Origin: Frigidibacter mobilis
GTDB lineage: Bacteria; Pseudomonadota; Alphaproteobacteria; Rhodobacterales; Rhodobacteraceae
Assembly: GCF_001620265.1 (NCBI RefSeq)
Contig: NZ_CP012661.1
Span: 2,666,001-2,730,000, forward strand
DNA length: 64,000 nucleotides
Direction: 5' to 3'
In this document: in pieces, positions 1-8,703 of the stretch
How positions within the stretch are numbered: position 1 is the first letter of the stretch
How the letters are laid out: every line of letters starts with the position of its first letter
The notes under the pieces: model-generated
Database searches by the model: none
Told to the model about the DNA's origin: nothing
The model's input: the letters and a program-made list of their open reading frames with translations, nothing else
Program-made: the position numbers and the translations under genes

Positions 1-350
1 GCGATCTCGGCCACCCCATGCGTCAGCACCTGGCGGGACAAGGCAAAGGGCGGCGGCCCGCCGGCGCCGGCCGTGTCGCCAGCCGCCGGCCACAGGAACA
101 GCGCCGCCATCCCCAGCGACACCACCGCCGCAACCGCCATCGGCGCGCGCGTCAGATAGAGCTTCATCGGCCGCCAGTTCTTCCAGACATGCAGCCCGAA
201 GGGCAGAATCAGCAGCAGGCTCAGCCATTCGTGCATCCCGTGAAATCCGGTCGGCCCGATGTGGAAGAACAGGGCAAGACCCGAGATCAGCGAGACCACG
301 AACAGGCCGGTGATGAAGGGGGTGGCATATCGGTTCAGCACGGATGGCAT
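1..350 (-). CDS. DUF4405-type membrane protein, partial (C-terminus outside window)
   Basis: The first 116 codons are visible; the gene runs off the left edge. The protein starts MPSVLNRYATPF and has three hydrophobic stretches, at about residues 12-31, 43-56 and 70-88. Histidines at 30, 37, 40 and 54 lie close to the first two segments, in the arrangement FHIGPTGFHGMHEW, which fits the DUF4405 / small b-type cytochrome-like family. Haem binding is an inference. The ATG at 350 is preceded by an AGGAG ribosome binding site 6-7 nt upstream. It is transcribed away from the glycosyltransferase gene, so the 205 nt between the two starts must hold both promoters. Confidence 0.6.
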   Translation of the reverse strand, partial: MPSVLNRYATPFITGLFVVSLISGLALFFHIGPTGFHGMHEWLSLLLILPFGLHVWKNWRPMKLYLTRAPMAVAAVVSLGMAALFLWPAAGDTAGAGGPPPFALSRQVLTHGVAEI

Positions 351-468
351 GGCAATCTCCTATGGCTGCCAAATGGGGTGGCTGCCTGTGTTACGCGTCG
401 GGACACAGTCTCCGCCGCCGGGACGCGGGGATAAGGTGTCGCAGGGCAGCGCGTCGCCCCAGGGCTGG

Positions 469-484
469 TTAACCCCGCATTAAC
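469..484. promoter_or_regulatory. CtrA-type binding site (TTAA-N7-TTAAC)
   Basis: TTAA at 469-472, seven bases, then TTAAC at 480-484: an exact match to the full alphaproteobacterial CtrA consensus. It lies 72 nt upstream of the glycosyltransferase start and 119 nt upstream of the DUF4405 start, in an otherwise GC-rich 205-nt divergent intergenic region. No other signal was recognised in that region. CtrA is the cell-cycle and motility response regulator of alphaproteobacteria; control of the glycosyltransferase is inferred from position. Confidence 0.6.
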
Positions 485-555
485 CGTGCCTGCGCAAGGG
501 TGCACAGACGCGCCTCCCGCAAACCTAAATCCGCAAACGGCAAGCCCTATCCGCC

Positions 556-2574
556 ATGCCCCAGCATCAGCCCTCCCAGCTGCCCGGTGCGGCGCCCGCG
601 CGGCTCGTTCGCGCGCGGCGCGGGCGCAAACCACTGGGGCAGATCCTGCTGGAGATGGGAGCGGTCGATCCCGGCGACCTGCTGCGCGCCGTGGCCATGC
701 GCGACCGGCAAGACCTGCCGCTTGGCGACATCCTGCTGGCGCATGGCTGGGTGGCCGAGGGCGATCTGACCGCAGCGCTGGCCACGCAATGGGGGGCCGA
801 GGCGCTGGACCTGATCGGCCAGCGCCCCGACCCCCGACTGATGGACCGGCTTGGCGCCGAGACCTGCCTGCGCGCGGCGGTGCTGCCCTGGCGGCAGGTG
901 GGCGGCGCGACGGTGATCGCCACCGCCAGGCCCGATGCGTTCCAGGCGCTGCTGCCGCAGCTGACAGCCGAGTTCGGCCCCTGCGCAATGGCCCTGGCGC
1001 CCGAACGTGACATCCACGCGGCGCTGCTGGCGACCCGGCAAACCCGGCTGGTGCGCAGGGCAGAGACCCAGGTTCCGGCCAGGCTCAGCTGCCGGGGCGC
1101 AGATGCCAGGCGCAGCGCGCTGGCGGCACTGGCCTTGCTGGCGCTGCTGACGGCCGGGCTGCTGCTGGCCCCGGTGCTGGTGCTGGGGTTGCTGCTGGCC
1201 TGGACCGCCACGGCACTGGTGCTGGTCCAGGGGCTGAAACTCGCAGCGCTGCTGGCAATGCTGCGTCCTCGCGCGCCGGAACGCCAGCGGGGCGCGACGC
1301 TGCCCGAAGGCGTGCTGCCCCTGCCCACGCAACGCGGCAGGCCGGGCCGGCTGCCGATGGTGTCGATCATGGTGCCGATGTTCGACGAACATGACATCGC
1401 CCCGCGTCTGGTGGCGCGGCTTGGCCGGCTCGACTACCCCAAGGAGCTGCTCGACATCCTGCTGGTGGTCGAGGAGGAGGACACCGTCACCCGCACGGCG
1501 CTGGCCGGCGCCGATCTGCCGCACTGGATGCGTGTGGTGGTGGTGCCGAACGGCCCGATCAAGACCAAGCCCCGCGCGCTGAACTTTGCGCTGAACTTCT
1601 GCCGCGGCAGCATCATCGGGGTCTATGATGCCGAGGATGCGCCCGACGCGGACCAGATCCACAAGGTTGTGCGCCATTTCGCCGAGGCGCCCGAGGATGT
1701 GATCTGCCTACAGGGCATCCTCGATTTCTACAACCCGCGCACTAACTGGCTGTCGCGCTGCTTCACCGTGGAATACGCGGTCTGGTTCCGGGTGCTGCTG
1801 CCCGGCATCGCCCGGCTGGGTCTGGCGGTGCCGCTGGGGGGCACGACGCTGTTCTTTCGCCGCGGGCCGCTGCAAGAGATCGGCGGCTGGGACGCGCATA
1901 ACGTCACCGAGGATGCCGACCTGGGCATAAGGCTGGCACGGCACGGCTACCGGACCGAGTTGATCGACACCGTCACCGGCGAGGAGGCCAATTGCCGCGC
2001 ACTTCCCTGGGTCAAGCAACGCTCGCGCTGGCAGAAGGGCTTTGCGATGACGTGGCGGGTGCACATGCGCAATCCGGTGCAGCTGTGGCGCGACCTGGGC
2101 GCCTGGCGGCTGTTCGGATTTCAGGTGATGTTCCTCGGCTCGCTGACCCAGGCGCTTCTGGCACCGCTGATGTGGACGTTCTGGATGCTGGCCCTGGGAC
2201 TGCCGCATGCCCTCGCCGCCACCCTGCCCGGCTGGATGCTGCCGGCGCTGATCGCGCTGTTCCTGGGCTCCGAGGCGGTGAACATCCTCTGCGGACTCTG
2301 GGCGGTGCGCGGCCCCCGGCACCGGCATCTGGCGCCCTGGGTGCCGACGCTGCACCTCTATCACCCGCTTGGCACCCTCTCGGCCTGGAAGGCCCTGCAT
2401 GAGGTGGTGACAAGGCCCTTCTACTGGGACAAGACCCAGCACGGGGTCTACGACGACAGCGACGATGCCGAGGAAGAGGCCCTGGCGGCCGCCGCGCCCC
2501 TCACAGCGCCAGCGCGTGTGCGCGTTCCGGCGCCGGCGCTGCCTCCGCCCGCCCGGAGCCCTGCCCCACGCTGA
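556..2574 (+). CDS. Membrane glycosyltransferase (GT2, cellulose-synthase-like) with N-terminal MshEN-like domain
   Basis: 672 aa. Residues 26-80 contain two tandem copies of the GspE-N/MshEN motif (PLGQILLEMG...DLLRAV and PLGDILLAHG...DLTAALATQ), a domain known to bind cyclic di-GMP in MshE. Two membrane helices follow at about 187-237. The GT2 catalytic domain, from about 270, has DAED at 358-361, TED at 451-453 and QRSRW at 488-492 (the QxxRW motif of processive synthases). Further membrane helices lie at about 515-580, and a Pro/Ala-rich tail ends the protein. The expected role is polymerising a surface polysaccharide at the inner membrane; the polymer is unknown. There is no BcsB or export partner nearby. 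The start is weakly supported because no clear ribosome binding site is seen. Confidence 0.82.
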   Translation: MPQHQPSQLPGAAPARLVRARRGRKPLGQILLEMGAVDPGDLLRAVAMRDRQDLPLGDILLAHGWVAEGDLTAALATQWGAEALDLIGQRPDPRLMDRLGAETCLRAAVLPWRQVGGATVIATARPDAFQALLPQLTAEFGPCAMALAPERDIHAALLATRQTRLVRRAETQVPARLSCRGADARRSALAALALLALLTAGLLLAPVLVLGLLLAWTATALVLVQGLKLAALLAMLRPRAPERQRGATLPEGVLPLPTQRGRPGRLPMVSIMVPMFDEHDIAPRLVARLGRLDYPKELLDILLVVEEEDTVTRTALAGADLPHWMRVVVVPNGPIKTKPRALNFALNFCRGSIIGVYDAEDAPDADQIHKVVRHFAEAPEDVICLQGILDFYNPRTNWLSRCFTVEYAVWFRVLLPGIARLGLAVPLGGTTLFFRRGPLQEIGGWDAHNVTEDADLGIRLARHGYRTELIDTVTGEEANCRALPWVKQRSRWQKGFAMTWRVHMRNPVQLWRDLGAWRLFGFQVMFLGSLTQALLAPLMWTFWMLALGLPHALAATLPGWMLPALIALFLGSEAVNILCGLWAVRGPRHRHLAPWVPTLHLYHPLGTLSAWKALHEVVTRPFYWDKTQHGVYDDSDDAEEEALAAAAPLTAPARVRVPAPALPPPARSPAPR

Positions 2575-2577
2575 GCT

Positions 2578-3210
2578 TCAGCGCGGGCGCAGCTCGCCCG
2601 CATCCAGCTTCAGCCGCGTCTCGAACGCCTTCGAGATATGTTCGCGCAGCGCCAGCTGTGCCGCCTCCTCGTCCCGCGACTCGATGGCGCGGACGATGGC
2701 GTCATGCTCGGCCAGCGCGGTTTCGGTGCGCCCTTCGGCCGCCAGCGAGGTCGAGGCCAGAAGCGCCATCGAGCGATGCACAAGATCCAGCTGCTGCACC
2801 AGATAGCGGTTGTGCGAGGCCAGGTGGATCAGCTTGTGGAACCGCCTGTTGGCCCGGCTCAGCGCGCTCGGGTCGTTCAGCAGCATCCGGTCGGTCTCGA
2901 CCATCTCGCGCAGCACCCGCGTTTCCTCGGGGCTGGCATGGCGCGCGGCCAGCCGCGCCGCCAGCCCCTCCAGTTCTGCCCGCACCACGTAAAGCTCGGC
3001 CAACTGGTTGTGGTCGAGGCTGGCGACGATCAGGCTGCGCCCGTCACGGCTCAGCATCGACTGCGTCTCCAGCCGCTGCAGCGCCTCGCGGATCGGGGTG
3101 CGCGACACGCCGAAACGCTCGGCCAGCTCCGATTCCACCAGCCGGTCGCCCGGGCGATAGGTCCCGGCGTCGATGGCCTCGAGGATCAGTGTATAGGCGT
3201 CTTTCTGCAT
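2578..3210 (-). CDS. GntR family transcriptional regulator, FCD (FadR-C) domain
   Basis: 210 aa from the ATG at 3210 (MQKDAYTLILEAIDAG). The N-terminal winged helix-turn-helix contains RFGVSRTPIREALQRLE, the GntR recognition helix. The C-terminal all-helical FCD domain carries the usual acidic and histidine residues (RFHKLIHLASHN, EHDAIVRAIESRD, LREHISKAFE), which in this family bind a metal and a carboxylic acid effector. The open frame extends upstream to 3357, but that part has no family resemblance. It is convergent with the glycosyltransferase (3-nt gap) and divergent from the HAD gene, so it could control the HAD gene or itself; the effector cannot be told from sequence. Confidence 0.85.
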   Translation of the reverse strand: MQKDAYTLILEAIDAGTYRPGDRLVESELAERFGVSRTPIREALQRLETQSMLSRDGRSLIVASLDHNQLAELYVVRAELEGLAARLAARHASPEETRVLREMVETDRMLLNDPSALSRANRRFHKLIHLASHNRYLVQQLDLVHRSMALLASTSLAAEGRTETALAEHDAIVRAIESRDEEAAQLALREHISKAFETRLKLDAGELRPR

Positions 3211-3347
3211 CCGGCGTTCCCGTGCCCGTCCCAAGTTCCGATGAGCGGGAACCCTAAGCGCGGCAGGCGGCCAAGGGCAAGGCATGAAGCGCCGCACCCC
3301 GCATGCCAGCCGTTGCGGCCCCGCCCCGCCCCGGCTAGGATCGCCCC

Positions 3348-3995
3348 ATGCCCGCACAGCATTTCACCCATGTCGCCCATTGGGTCTTCGACCTCGACAA
3401 CACGCTCTATCCCCCCTCGGCGCGGCTGTTCGACCAGATCGAGCAGCGGATGACCGCCTGGGTGATGGAGGCGCTGAAGGTCGAACGCGCCGAGGCCGAC
3501 CGCCTGCGCCGCCACTACTGGCAGCTTTACGGCACCACGCTTGCCGGGCTGATGCACGAACACGGGCTGGACCCCGCGCCCTATCTTGTCGATGTGCATG
3601 ACATCGAGCTGGACCGCCTGACGCCGGATCCGGCCCTGCGCGCCGGCATCGCCGCACTGCCGGGGCGGCGGATCGTCTATACCAACGGCTCGGCGCCCTA
3701 TGCCGAACGGGTGCTGGCGGCGCGGGGGCTGTCGGGGCTGTTCGATGCGGTTTACGGCGTCGAACATGCGGGCTTCCGCCCCAAGCCGGAGCGGGCGGCC
3801 TTCGAGGCGGTCTTTGCCGCAGACGGGCTGGACCCGGCCCGCGGCGCGATGTTCGAGGATGACCCGCGCAATCTGGCCGCGCCGCATGAGATGGGAATGC
3901 GCACCGTCCATGTCGCGCCCGAGGCGGCGCCGGCGGGCCATATCCATCACCACACCGACGATCTGGCGGGCTTCCTCGCGCGGCTGCGCGGATAG
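3348..3995 (+). CDS. HAD-IA hydrolase, pyrimidine 5'-nucleotidase type
   Basis: 215 aa with all four HAD motifs: FDLDNT with nucleophile D15 and general acid D17, VYTNGSA (motif II), RPKPE (motif III lysine) and FEDDPRNL (motif IV Mg ligands). The DLDNTLYP start and the length match the SDT1/PHM8-like pyrimidine 5'-nucleotidase branch, which dephosphorylates UMP/CMP-type nucleotides. Substrate is inferred from the branch. A ribosome binding site AGGA lies 6-7 nt before the ATG. Divergent from the GntR regulator. Confidence 0.85.
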   Translation: MPAQHFTHVAHWVFDLDNTLYPPSARLFDQIEQRMTAWVMEALKVERAEADRLRRHYWQLYGTTLAGLMHEHGLDPAPYLVDVHDIELDRLTPDPALRAGIAALPGRRIVYTNGSAPYAERVLAARGLSGLFDAVYGVEHAGFRPKPERAAFEAVFAADGLDPARGAMFEDDPRNLAAPHEMGMRTVHVAPEAAPAGHIHHHTDDLAGFLARLRG

Positions 3996-4114
3996 GCCTG
4001 CCTGCGGCTCGCGGCCGGGTTTGCCTGCGGCACGCCGTCACACTGCGGCAATCTGCGATATCGCCCGGCGCAGCGCGCGCAGGCAATGTCGCGCCCGCGA
4101 ACAGGAGACAGTAC

Positions 4115-4354
4115 ATGACCGACATCACCCCCGCGCCCGTGGCGCGCCGCTGGTATTTCAACATCCCGATCTTTGGCTGGATCGCCCGCGACCTGTCCCG
4201 CGACTTCGAGGGCAATATCTGGTTTGCCATCGTCATGCTGGTCAGCCTGATCGGTATCGCGGTGCTGACCTGGGGCCTGCCCGCGCTTGGGCTGATCGCC
4301 GTCGCCTCGGTGCCGCTGATCTTCGTGCTGCTGTTCTTCATCACCCTCGGCTGA
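4115..4354 (+). CDS. Small two-helix membrane protein, function unknown
   Basis: 79 aa. A basic/aromatic N-terminus (RRWYFNIPIFGWIARDL) is followed by two hydrophobic helices at about 33-55 and 57-78 that run to the C-terminus. A good GGAGA ribosome binding site stands 6 nt before the ATG. It follows the HAD gene by about 120 nt and precedes the UbiH-type gene by about 100 nt. I do not recognise a characterised family; the amphipathic start plus helical hairpin suggests an inner-membrane accessory protein, but no function should be assigned. Confidence 0.6.
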   Translation: MTDITPAPVARRWYFNIPIFGWIARDLSRDFEGNIWFAIVMLVSLIGIAVLTWGLPALGLIAVASVPLIFVLLFFITLG

Positions 4355-4455
4355 CACGCCCCGTCCCGGGCTGCCGCCCAGGCTGACCGGCGACCCATTG
4401 CCGCTTGGACCTTTGCCGCCTGCCGCGCTAGATCTGCGGCAGGAGGGCCCGAGAC

Positions 4456-5655
4456 ATGGCAACTGACGTGACTGACATCCTGATTTCCGGCGGCGGTGTC
4501 GCCGGGCTGACCGCGGCGGCGGCCTTTGGGGCGGCGGGCTTCCGCGTGATCTGCGTCGATCCCGCGCCCCCCGTCACCAGCGATGCCGATGCCGGCGCCG
4601 ACCTGCGCACCACCGCCTTCCTGCAGCCCTCGATTCCGGTGCTGCAGGCCGCGGGCCTCTGGGCGCGGCTTGAGCCCTTTGCCACGCCGCTGCAGATCAT
4701 GCGCATCGTCGATGCCGGCGGGGCCGAGCCACGCGCGCGCATCACCCGCGATTTCGATGCTGCCGACATTTCCGACCAGCCCTTCGGCTGGAACCTGCCC
4801 AACTGGCTGCTCCGCCGCGAGATGGTGGCGCGGCTGGCGGACATGACCAATGTCGACTTCCGCCCCGGCACCGGCTTTGACAGCATGGTCGGGCGCGATA
4901 CCGGCGCCATCGTCACCCTCACCGATGGCAGCCGCCTGCATGCGCGCATGGTCGTGGCCGCAGACGGCCGCAACAGCCCGGTGCGCGAGGCGCTTGGCAT
5001 CGCCACCCGCACCACCCGCTACGGCCAGAAGGCGCTGGCCTTCGCCGTCACCCACCCGGTCCCGCATGGCAATGTCTCGACCGAGATCCACCGCTCGGGC
5101 GGCCCCTTCACCCTGGTGCCGCTGCCCGACCGGGACGGGCTGCCCTCCTCCGCCATCGTCTGGATGGAGCGGGGCCCCGAGGCGGAGCGGCTGGCCGCAC
5201 TGCCGGTGGCGGAGTTCGAGGCCGAGATGACTGCGCGCAGCTGCGGCCTGTTCGGGCCGCTGACCCTTGCCACCCGCCGCCCGCTCTGGCCGATGATAAG
5301 CCAGATCGCCGCGCGCTTCTACGGGCCCCGCACCGCGCTGATCGCCGAGGCCGCGCATGTGGTGCCGCCCATCGGCGCGCAGGGCCTGAACATGAGCCTG
5401 TCCGACCTGCGGCTGCTGCTGGAACTGTCTTCCGCCGCGCCCGAGCAGATCGGCGAGCCGGAGATGCTGGCCACCTATCACCGCCGCCGCTGGCCCGAGG
5501 TGCAGGCCCGCGTCGCCGGGATCGACCTGCTGAACCGCGCCTCGATGATCGAGCCGCGGCCGCTGCGCGATCTGCGGGCCGGGGCGCTGAACGCGCTCTA
5601 TTCGCTGGCGCCGGTGCGCAAGACGCTGATGCGCGCGGGGCTTGGCGTGCGCTGA
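4456..5655 (+). CDS. ubiH: UbiH/UbiF/COQ6-family FAD monooxygenase
   Basis: 399 aa. The N-terminal FAD motif is ISGGGVAGLTAAAAFG (residues 10-25), the central DG motif is VVAADGRNSPVREALG, and the C-terminal FAD motif is AEAAHVVPPIGAQGLNMS near 297-314. The family hydroxylates the ubiquinone ring (2-octaprenyl-6-methoxyphenol or related positions). The third motif reads EAAH where most members have GDAAH, a conservative Asp-to-Glu change at the FAD phosphate site. Ribosome binding site GGAGG lies about 9 nt upstream. The exact hydroxylation position (UbiH, UbiF or UbiL role) cannot be decided from sequence. Confidence 0.85.
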   Translation: MATDVTDILISGGGVAGLTAAAAFGAAGFRVICVDPAPPVTSDADAGADLRTTAFLQPSIPVLQAAGLWARLEPFATPLQIMRIVDAGGAEPRARITRDFDAADISDQPFGWNLPNWLLRREMVARLADMTNVDFRPGTGFDSMVGRDTGAIVTLTDGSRLHARMVVAADGRNSPVREALGIATRTTRYGQKALAFAVTHPVPHGNVSTEIHRSGGPFTLVPLPDRDGLPSSAIVWMERGPEAERLAALPVAEFEAEMTARSCGLFGPLTLATRRPLWPMISQIAARFYGPRTALIAEAAHVVPPIGAQGLNMSLSDLRLLLELSSAAPEQIGEPEMLATYHRRRWPEVQARVAGIDLLNRASMIEPRPLRDLRAGALNALYSLAPVRKTLMRAGLGVR

Positions 5656-5720
5656 CGGCACATCAGGCGGGTCTGGTCAGGGCGTCGTCAGCCGCGATCG
5701 CGGCGCCGGGGCCGACCCGC

Positions 5721-6182
5721 CTAGACTTGGCCCAGAGGCCCCGGCCTGCGCTCCTCCGACAGCAGCACATTCGCCTCCACCTGCCCCACCCCCGGCAGCG
5801 TCATGATCCGCCGCCGCAGCACCCGCTCGAAATCGGCGATGTCGCGGGCCACCACCCGCAGGCGGTAGTCGAACAGCCCCAGCACGTGCTGCACCACCTG
5901 CACCTCGGGGATCGCCGTCACCGCCCGCTCGAAATCCTCCAGGCTGACGCGGCCCTTGGTCGCCAGCTTGATCCCCAGGAACACCGTCACCCCGAAGCCA
6001 AGCGCCTCGCGGTTCAGCACCACGCGGCGCCCCTTCAGGATGCCCGCCTCCTCCAGCCGCCGGATCCGCCGCCAGGCGGCAGGCTGGCTGAGGCCAAAGC
6101 GCCGCCCGAGCGCCCCCGCGCTTTGCGTGGCATCCGCAGACAGCGCCCTCAGCAGCGCCCGATCTGTATCATCAAGATCCAT
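5721..6182 (-). CDS. Lrp/AsnC family transcriptional regulator
   Basis: 153 aa from the ATG at 6182 (MDLDDTDRALLRALSADA). An N-terminal HTH (GRRFGLSQPAAWRRIRRLEEAG) is followed by a C-terminal RAM/AsnC domain from about residue 66 that oligomerises and binds amino acids. The ATG at 6182 has AAGAAG at a workable distance; the ATG two codons earlier (6188) does not. It lies downstream of a second Lrp/AsnC gene in the same orientation, separated by a 74-nt spacer holding a hairpin-GGATATTT repeat, and both precede divergent ilvC. A role in branched-chain amino acid control is inferred from context. Confidence 0.88.
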   Translation of the reverse strand: MDLDDTDRALLRALSADATQSAGALGRRFGLSQPAAWRRIRRLEEAGILKGRRVVLNREALGFGVTVFLGIKLATKGRVSLEDFERAVTAIPEVQVVQHVLGLFDYRLRVVARDIADFERVLRRRIMTLPGVGQVEANVLLSEERRPGPLGQV

Positions 6183-6191
6183 CTTCATCTT

Positions 6192-6244
6192 CTTGCTGGT
6201 GAAAATATCCCGGGGGGGTCCGGGGAGGGCGCTGCCCTCCCCGG
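6192..6244 (-). repeat. Dispersed hairpin-GGATATTT intergenic repeat, copy 1
   Basis: Read on the minus strand: an 11-bp perfect stem with a 3-nt loop (6220-6244), then GGGATATTTT (GGATATTT at 6203-6210), then a CCAGCAAGAAG-type tail. It follows the stop codon of the upstream Lrp gene. Related copies lie near 24.5, 29.2, 35.3 and 41.2 kb. The G/C hairpin resembles a 3'-end or terminator structure, but no U-tract follows it. Confidence 0.65.
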
Positions 6245-6256
6245 CGCCGGCCACAC

Positions 6257-6715
6257 TCACAACGGTAAGCTCTCCGCCTCCTTGATCGTGGCAATCAGCA
6301 TCAGCGCCTCGATATCGGCGATATGCGGCAGGGTCAGGATGCGGCGGCGGTAGATCTGCTGATATTGCGCCATGTCGCGGGCGATCACGTTCAGCCGCAC
6401 ATCGACCCGGCCCAGGAAGGTCTCGATCCCGATCACCTCGGGCACCTCGCGCGCGGCGGCAAGGAACTCGTCGAAGGCGCGCGGGTCGGTCTTGTCGAGC
6501 GTGAAGCGCAGGCTGACCTCCACCTCATAGCCAAGCGCGCGCCAGTCGATCACCGCCTCCTGCCCGCGCAAGATGCCCTCGCCGCGCAGCCGCTCCAACC
6601 GCCGCCAGCAGGTCGCGGTGGTCACTCCGGCCCGCCCGGCAAGGTCGGCGGTGGACAGCATCGGATCGGCCAGCAGATGGCGCAGGATGCGGCGGTCAGT
6701 ATCGTCTGCAGACAT
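6257..6715 (-). CDS. Lrp/AsnC family transcriptional regulator
   Basis: 152 aa, the usual family length. The HTH at about 6-43 includes DLAGRAGVTTATCWRRLERL; the C-terminal RAM domain spans about 65-145 (VEVSLRFTLDK, EVIGIETFLGRVDVRLNVIARD). Its start faces ilvC across a 124-nt AT-rich divergent region (6716-6839) with short A/T runs of the kind Lrp-family proteins bind, so it is the better candidate for an ilvC regulator and autoregulator. It is a diverged paralogue of the downstream Lrp gene, not a recent duplicate. Confidence 0.9.
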   Translation of the reverse strand: MSADDTDRRILRHLLADPMLSTADLAGRAGVTTATCWRRLERLRGEGILRGQEAVIDWRALGYEVEVSLRFTLDKTDPRAFDEFLAAAREVPEVIGIETFLGRVDVRLNVIARDMAQYQQIYRRRILTLPHIADIEALMLIATIKEAESLPL

Positions 6716-6827
6716 TTTTCACGGATCACCAATTTTTCGAATGATCTTTGCCAGAGAGCGCAGCATTCGTCAAATTTTGCACGCCGCATGTCGGCCAGAT
6801 GCCTATGATCCGCGCATCAACTTCTGA

Positions 6828-7862
<1,035 letters not shown>

Positions 7863-7886
7863 GCCGCATCCTGAACGCAAGACCGG

Positions 7887-7912
7887 AAAGGGCGCCCCAC
7901 GGGGCGCCCTTT
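7887..7912. terminator. Hairpin between convergent ilvC and the PEBP-like gene
   Basis: A near-perfect palindrome with stem AAAGGGCGCCCC against GGGGCGCCCTTT (12 bp, 2-nt centre). The A/T flanks can act in both directions, which suits its position between two convergent genes. Confidence 0.75.
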
Positions 7913-7917
7913 GCCAT

Positions 7918-8418
7918 TCAGTACTTGCCCAGTTCCACCGTCACCTCTTCCAGCGTCTTGCCCGCCGCATCCACGGCCGAGACGACGGCGAAATAGCGGT
8001 GGCCCTTGCCGCCGGAACAGGGCGGCAGGTAGCCGGCCGAGGCGTAATTGCCTTCGGACTTGGCCCGCGCCACCACCACGGCACCGGCCGGCATCTTCTT
8101 GGTATGCCCCGGCACCGGCGGGAGTTGCGCCGTCTGTCCGCTGACCGCGAAACCGATCGTGCCGTGGCCGCCCTTCTTCGACAGCGGCGGGTAGTCGCGG
8201 TCGTTATAGGCGACGACGATCTGCGCGGTGCCGGAGGGCAGGCCCTTCACCGTCATCGGCGGGGTCGCCCCCTTGCCGCCCCGGTCCAGCTTGCAGTGCT
8301 GACCGGGCGGAACCTTCACGCCGTCCCACGGCGCGCCAAGCGTAACGGTCATCGCCGCAAGCGCAGCGGGACTGGAGACCAGCACCAGGAAAGCGCCGGC
8401 AATCAGACTTTTCCGCAT
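7918..8418 (-). CDS. Secreted PEBP-like (YbhB/YbcL-type) protein
   Basis: 166 aa from the ATG at 8418 (MRKSLIAGAFLVLVSSPAALAA is a clear signal peptide with cleavage near 21-22). The mature part has phosphatidylethanolamine-binding-protein features: TPPMTVKGLPSGT at the start, a central D/H ligand region (AYNDRDYPPLSKKGGHGTIGF), and NYASAGYLPPCSGGKGHRYF near the end. It is divergent from typical members and presumably periplasmic. The open frame continues upstream of the ATG, but with no signal peptide and no ribosome binding site. Ligand and function are unknown. Confidence 0.7.
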   Translation of the reverse strand: MRKSLIAGAFLVLVSSPAALAAMTVTLGAPWDGVKVPPGQHCKLDRGGKGATPPMTVKGLPSGTAQIVVAYNDRDYPPLSKKGGHGTIGFAVSGQTAQLPPVPGHTKKMPAGAVVVARAKSEGNYASAGYLPPCSGGKGHRYFAVVSAVDAAGKTLEEVTVELGKY

Positions 8419-8703
8419 AATGATTTTTCCCTGAAACGCACGCCTGAACCCGCGTGCGCTGAATTCTTGCATCGCAGCCGATTCCCGACAATGCGCATCA
8501 TGGCGCTCATGAGGGGGGCAGGTATCGGCGGGAGACCGCCACCCCGGCCCCCGGGCCAGGCAGGCGGGAACCGAAGCGCTCATTGCGGCTTTCGCTCCAG
8601 AGCATCCGTGCATAGACCCAGCTGGCGCTGCCGGCCCGCGCAGACCCTGCGCAGGCCGCATCCCCGCCTTTGCCCGGCCCAACACGACAAAAGGATCGCC
8701 GAC

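Noticed and set aside
3364..5661. A 765-codon minus-strand open frame
   Set aside because: Antisense to the HAD, small membrane protein and UbiH genes, which carry diagnostic motifs.
8419..8703. Possible small gene or RNA between the PEBP-like and OpgC genes
   Set aside because: Several ATGs occur but no frame with both a ribosome binding site and coding character; no convincing RNA fold beyond G/C-rich hairpins.
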